This document shows positions 59,245 through 64,000 of a DNA stretch of 64,000 nt, piece by piece. The notes under the pieces were generated by a model. The model worked only from the letters and a program-made list of their open reading frames with translations. It did not search any database and was not told the origin of the DNA. The translations under genes and the position numbers were made by a program. Position 1 is the stretch's first letter, and the number at the start of each line of letters is the position of its first letter. The stretch is from positions 2,728,001-2,792,000 of the forward strand of contig JAMXBD010000013.1 of NCBI GenBank assembly GCA_024138025.1, read 5' to 3'. This stretch comes from Combretum micranthum (Eukaryota > Streptophyta > Magnoliopsida > Myrtales > Combretaceae).

Positions 59245-59297
59245 ATCTGCTACGAATTAAGAAATCAGACTAAAGATCAAAGGAATAGATCTCACCC

Positions 59298-59309
59298 GCT
59301 CTGATACCA
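59298..59309 (-). other. Primer-binding site, initiator tRNA-Met
   Basis: Minus strand TGGTATCAGAGC starts directly after the 5' LTR and complements the 3' end of initiator tRNA-Met. Confidence 0.95.
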
Positions 59310-59547
59310 TGTGAAGAAGAAACAAAATCATATAGCCCATCCCTCCATTGTTGAAGCAGAGGAACACAGAAGTTGAGAGAAATGAGCCGGAAAAGAAAGA
59401 TAATTTTGTTATTGAAAAACTTCGTCTCAAAAATACAGAAGCCTATACTTACATAATATACAAGATATCCTAACAGAAAAAGATGTACACCAATCAACAT
59501 AGGACACGTGGACCAATCAAATAAAATACATCTTAAACATATCAACA
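59310..59547 (-). repeat. 5' LTR of the copia element
   Basis: Starts TGTTGATATG and ends TTCTTCACA on the minus strand, followed by the PBS. Confidence 0.96.
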
Positions 59548-59858
59548 CAAACTCGTCTAATATACTTCTTAATATTTTTGTTTTGGATAGCACGAGATAC
59601 CCTAAGTTAGTTTTATTCTACTGTTTTTATCTTATACTTATTTATATACATTGGTTACTCATGCGAGTAATCTTTTTATGAAACTTTTTGTCAAACTCTA
59701 TTATTTTTGCTGCATTTCAAATGTTTTCAAAACCTAATTGAATTATTTTGGAATCTAAAATTTGATAGCAAACGATCATAATAAATATATAGTTTAGGAT
59801 AGTCTTTGCATATAACTGCTAAGTATTATACGTGATGAAACCAAATATATCTTGACAT

Positions 59859-60954
59859 TATTCGAGGGCATGATATTAATATATTAAATAAAATAAATAG
59901 TTAAACTTTTTACTACAATTATAGAAAAGAAAGTAAAAAGAATAGCCGTCTTCCCTAAGGCCAGAGGGTAATGGACCACTATTTACAAGGATCGTACGAT
60001 AACCTAAAGGAGGTAATGATTCATCGCACCGAATCTTAAGTTGGTCGGCTAAGACCAGTCCATGTATAGTAATCAGGTTGTCAGATAATGCACTTGAAAT
60101 CCTTATTTTATCTTAGTAGCAGTGAATATCAACACTAATGTTAAATTTGATACGCTTGAATCATCTAAAATATAATATGTTAGAATTGAAAGAATGAAAT
60201 GAATTGAATAACAAAATAGCAAATTCATTTTTATGTTTGAATATATTCATAAAATGGAATGAAATGAGATGATTATATGATATGATTTTTTAAAAATATC
60301 CTTCATAATAAATGTAGCTAATAAATTATATATATAGGATAAAAATATAATTAAAATAATAATCATTAATAAAATTAGAATGAAATCATGATTCCGCCAT
60401 TAAAAAGACAGAATCAAATTCCTCCAAGAAATTGGATATGTTGATTCAGAGGAATCATTGGAAAGAAGAAAGAAAGCCAGAATCACGATTCCATTCCGTC
60501 CATTCCTACATTCTAATCTTGCCATAAGCTTTTTCTTTTGTCATAGCTAACTAGCTAGCCTAAAAATAAATAAGGTCACAATTCAATGAGCCTCCACTAA
60601 CGATTCTATAACCAAAACTAAACTTGCCAATTCCAGATTTAGCTTTAAAACCATTGTTTCTAATTCCCAGCTTAAAATTGGGAGAGAGCTGGCTCTAGCC
60701 AAATTTACTATAAAAAGAAAAAAGAAATAAAATATGAAAAAATAAAATATAATTAAATATATAAATTTTAATGTTTAAACTATTTCATGTTAATAGTATT
60801 TATTGCTTATTTATGACATTTGATAATACATCAAATATATATTTTAAAAACATGTTTGGTTTGGTTTATGAAAACTTGTATCAAAAGTTAAATTATTTTC
60901 CTTAACAATGTGTTTGACTATGTTTAGCTTCTGATATGTTATACTCCTATAGAG
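59859..60954. other. Intergenic DNA with MITE-like debris
   Basis: 60180-60530 starts GAATTGAAAGAATGAAATGAATTG and ends ACGATTCCATTCCGTCCATTCC, a GGAATG-rich pattern typical of small plant DNA-transposon derivatives. 59940-60110 is a more GC-rich block of unknown origin. No coding frame. Confidence 0.45.
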
Positions 60955-61380
60955 GGTTGCAAATAAACTAAGTCAATTCATAAACTACTTGAGTTTAGCT
61001 CGATATTTATTCGAGTTCGATTCAAGAATAGTCAAATCAAGTTCAAGTTCGAGCTCGAACTACTCAAGCAGTTTAAGTGAGCTTGAGTTTCATATGTTTA
61101 GCTCAATTAGCTTGCAAGCCTAATCAAGCGTAAGCTAATTGAGTTCTATCAAGCTCAAGTCAAATATAAACATTAATCGAATTCAAATCGAGTCTAGGTA
61201 TTAATATAATTAAAATTAAAATTAAAAATACTTTTTTAATAAATTGAGTTTAAATGAGCTTAACCAAGTCAAGTTCAAGCATATATACTGTTACTTCAAA
61301 CCAAACTCGAGTTTAAAATCCTAAACTTGATCGAGTTCAAGCTAAGTTTCGAACTCAACACTATACTTTTTCAACTCATC
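60955..61380. repeat. GAGCTCGA/TCAAGC-rich interspersed repeat
   Basis: TCGAGTTCGATTC, AAGTTCGAGCTCGAAC and similar words in both orientations. Same style as 21380-21965. Confidence 0.55.
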
Positions 61381-61739
61381 TCAATTGTAGCCCTAGATCG
61401 TAATCTATATAGCTAACACTACAATTAACGTTAATTGTGTTTATGTATAAATAAATGCACGTATTAGACAAATATTTAAAAGAAAATGGATTAAAAATTT
61501 TACTTACAGTTAAAATTCTTTTTATGTTTTTGTTTTCTTCTTTTTAAATTTTATCTTAAAAGATATCAAATTTGTAGTTTTATGGTCCTAGAACAGGATC
61601 AAAACCGCTCTTGAGGTTTCGATTTTGATTTTTCAATTTTCAATTCCGGTTTAGATTCAGTTTAATTCCAAATTCTTAACCATATCTACCTAAGGGCAAT
61701 GAACCTTCTTACTATGGTGACGATTAGTCAAACCCTAGT
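61381..61739. other. AT-rich intergenic DNA
   Basis: Nothing recognised between the two GAGCTCG-rich blocks. Confidence 0.4.
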
Positions 61740-62060
61740 CTTTCAATTGTTAACCATCAAAGTTACGAACGAACCAAATCAAGCTGAGTTTTTTTAAGGC
61801 TCAAGATCTAGTTGTTTAAAAAGTTCATGAGCTTTAGCTAAGCTAGGTTTTTAACGAACCTAAAAAATATAGCTCGAGCCTGAGCTCAAGCTCATTAAAT
61901 CAATAGAAATCATATAAATAATACATCATATATTATAATTGTTCATAGTAGTATAATATGTATTAAAAAATTGTTCATAAACCCATTCTTAAGCTCTTAA
62001 CGAACTTGTTTGTGAGCCTAGTTCACAAACCCTTTACACCAGTTCACATCGTTAATAAAG
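61740..62060. repeat. GAGCTCG-rich interspersed repeat
   Basis: CGAACGAACCAAATCAAGCTG, AGCTCGAGCCTGAGCTCAAGC and AACGAACTTGTTTGTGAGCC around an AT core. Same family as 21380-21965, with the closest similarity in the AT core (TATTATA). Confidence 0.6.
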
Positions 62061-63604
62061 CATGCTCTACGAACTTAACATACGTCATGACCATGCTGAT
62101 AGGAATGTACTAGGCCTTTTTTATCCTAAAAATGCCGGAAGGTATGTAGCAGCTCTTCCAACAAAGGTAAACCCGCATCATAGGAAATGCAAGCTCTGCG
62201 GATCTAACTTAGGTTTTTGAGTTTTCACTATGTAAACTATGATGGTTAGATGAGGGATTTATCATCTATGTTTGTTATCTGTGTTGCTCATACTGAGTGT
62301 TGGGTTGTTTGTACCGGGTTGAGTCTGTTAGTTTATTTTCAGTCTTCCCTGGACATATCGACTGGTAACATATTTAGAACTTGTTCATAAGGCTTTATTA
62401 TTTATTCATCTAATTCTCTTGGAGAGTATTCATGGGGATATTTATAGGGATAATGTCATAAATAGTACCTAAATAAAACTTTATTATTTATTGATGTAAT
62501 TCTCTTGGAGAGTGTTTATGTAGTTATTTGTAAGGTTATAAATAGTACATAAATTTTGGCAAAATATACAATTAGATATCTAAAATTTAAAATTGATCAA
62601 TTTAATACCTACAAGACTTTAAATCAATCAATTTAGTATATAAAAAAAAACTTGATAGGAATATTATTTGCTTGCATAAAATGTTCTTTAACTATAACTT
62701 AATCTATTTTAAAAGTTAAATTCTAAATTGATCAATTTTAAAGTTCTGATATCTAATTATATATCTTATCAAAATACGGACACCATTCAGGACATTAAGC
62801 CTCATTTCTATATATGTTTGAGGATTTTAGTAATATTTTAAATACTGAGCGGTAACAGTAAGTATAAAGTTGACTTTTGAAGAATATGAAACTTTATATA
62901 TCTAGAAAAAAAAAAAATCATATATATATAATTGTAATACGAGTTATACTTCAAGTGATTTTGTAGCTTATATAAAAAAATAAGATTCTCCCAATAGAGC
63001 ATAATTTTCTTCCTATCTGTCCAACTATGGCAGCAGATCATGTACATAATCTATTAACTCTCTTTCTTCCGTATCTCCCATTAGTCGACAAGTTTTCCCA
63101 GTTTAGGAAAATACATACTTAGACATGTTTGTTCAGGGAAACATGATTTCCCAAAGTTTTTCAATAGTTAATGCTTTTTAATATGTGCGCTTGGTGGTCG
63201 AATGCAACAACAAAAACAACAACAACAAACGATGCACTGCAGGAATCAACTGCAAATGAAAAATAGTTGTAGAATTGAAGAAAATGATTCCAATTTTTAA
63301 TTCAAAATTCATTCCCACTGATCTTAATCCTATCACAAGAAAAGATAATATATGTTAGTGTCAGGTGTTTACACGTGATGGATGAATGGTCATCCTATTA
63401 ATATACATATGTATCTACAGAGAAAAAGTTTATTAGATAATATACATCGTATGTATATTGACACAATTGGTATATACCCTCATATTTATTTAGTGATTTC
63501 TAGTATTTTAGATGGTATTAAATATCTATGTATACATATTTATATAATAATCTTTGGAAAATTGATCTAGAAGTAATACAACGTTATTAATCCACTACAC
63601 TTTA
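62061..63604. other. Intergenic DNA, nothing coding
   Basis: 62575-62770 carries AATTGATCAATTTAATACCT words shared with 51770-51850. A CAA-rich run is at 63207-63230. The short frames at 62838-63047 and 63382-63570 are AT-rich and have no domain. Confidence 0.45.
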
Positions 63605-64000
63605 TAGAAAATTCTATGGTCCCGTCACTAATTTTGAGGGGATTGGACCAGCCGGCTATTCAACGGGCCATACTGTGATATAAAGGAAAATAAATTATAA
63701 TGAAGAGTAAGGATGTCATTTGATATTAAATAAGAGGGAAAATAAGTCTTTTCCAATAAATAATTTCAATTTATCTCTCTCCTAAAAGAAATACGTATTT
63801 CTTTTATAGCAATTTCATAAGAGTCTAACCCGAAAACTCCCTCAAGATAGTATCTGCTTCAAGAAAGGACAAAAGTCAAAGAACTAGGTAAGTTTTCCTC
63901 CCTTTGGTTCTTTTGAGGGTTAGGAAAGATTATCCTCCTATGTTTTATCATTGGTGTTGAAGGGACTCAATCTATTGGAGGAGGATTAGGAAACCCTAAG
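63605..64000 (+). repeat. Leader-like repeat cut by the window edge (hairpin motif copy C)
   Basis: GAAAATTCTATGGTCCCGTCAC and TTTTGAGGGGATTGG match the repeats at 5826 and 10230. About 250 bp later a C/A-rich leader-like stretch ends with AACTAG|GTAAGTTTTCCTCC, a strong splice donor. This is either the 5' end of a repeat with an exon-like leader or the first exon of a gene running out of the window. Confidence 0.4.

Larger units (their letters stand above)
54658..59547 (-). mobile_element. Full-length Ty1/copia retrotransposon
   Basis: The element has two LTRs of 237-238 bp (54658-54894 and 59310-59547), a PBS next to the right LTR, a polypurine tract next to the left LTR and a perfect CAAAC duplication (54653-54657 and 59548-59552). 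The order on the minus strand is gag, protease, integrase, reverse transcriptase, RNase H. The LTRs differ at roughly nine positions by eye, so the insertion is fairly recent. A few stops and frameshifts make this copy non-autonomous. Confidence 0.97.
53820..59858 (+). mobile_element. Family A LTR copy 4, split by the copia element
   Basis: 53820-54657 and 59548-59858 are the two halves. GGTACGTAGTGAAATG, TAGGATAGGCAT, CTATCTATATCAACCCCTTGAG, GCTACTCAGGACCCC and GTACTGGGCATTGGCTCAC align with the other family A copies. The right half ends near TTGACA. Left and right ends are approximate and no target duplication was found for this copy. Confidence 0.65.

Noticed and set aside
1..64000. tRNA, rRNA or organelle-derived genes
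   Set aside because: No cloverleaf-like A/B box pair or rRNA segment was recognised by eye. The GGTATCAGAGC words are retrotransposon primer-binding sites.

Overview
The window is eukaryotic nuclear DNA from a flowering plant, most likely a eudicot. It is AT-rich, has GT-AG introns, plant Ty1/copia and Ty3/gypsy elements primed by initiator tRNA-Met, many solo LTRs and MITEs, and two recognisable plant genes. I cannot name the species. The window is dominated by repeats and holds one almost complete host gene.

Layout. 1-1247 is AT-rich intergenic DNA. 1248-5818 is a solo LTR (family A) with a second, unrelated solo LTR nested in it (3383-4905). 5819-11775 holds a short hairpin-bearing repeat, a Helitron-like element (minus strand), a 40-bp minisatellite (8990-10222, with a decayed left flank) and an AT-rich low-complexity block. 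11776-16463 is mostly intergenic, with an RNase H-like (LINE-type) relic at 14797-15130 and a possible B3-domain scrap. 16464-18463 and 18692-21315 are two more family A solo LTRs with perfect 5-bp target duplications, inserted in the second copy of a tandem duplication. 21316-25673 holds GAGCTCG-rich repeat, a MITE, a broken unrecognised exon and other repeats. 25674-29409 is a 3.7-kb solo LTR on the minus strand that contains a run of 48 G. 30027-36681 is a decayed full-length Ty3/gypsy element. 36687-38991 is unassigned.

Genes. 38992-49307 (minus) is a ten-exon gene for mitochondrial 3-hydroxyisobutyrate dehydrogenase (valine catabolism). Every exon joins in phase, except for one missing base in exon 6. 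About 600 bp upstream of its start codon, also on the minus strand, lies a decayed 5'-truncated relic of a GHR1-type leucine-rich-repeat receptor pseudokinase (49912-51640). In Arabidopsis the two homologues are adjacent loci (At4g20930 and At4g20940), so this is a conserved gene neighbourhood later filled with transposons.

Right side. 52146-53190 is a second Helitron-like copy followed by a MITE-like repeat. 54658-59547 is a full-length Ty1/copia element (minus strand) with a perfect CAAAC target duplication. It sits inside another family A LTR (about 53820-54657 and 59548-59858). 59859-64000 is repeats and AT-rich intergenic DNA, with a leader-like segment cut by the window edge.

The most unusual signal is in the family A LTRs. 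Four copies keep, in the same reading phase, a putative 3' splice acceptor followed by a short, mostly acidic ORF with its own stop. The older copies also keep a leader and a splice-donor-like site. This suggests the LTRs act, or acted, as small spliced transcription units.
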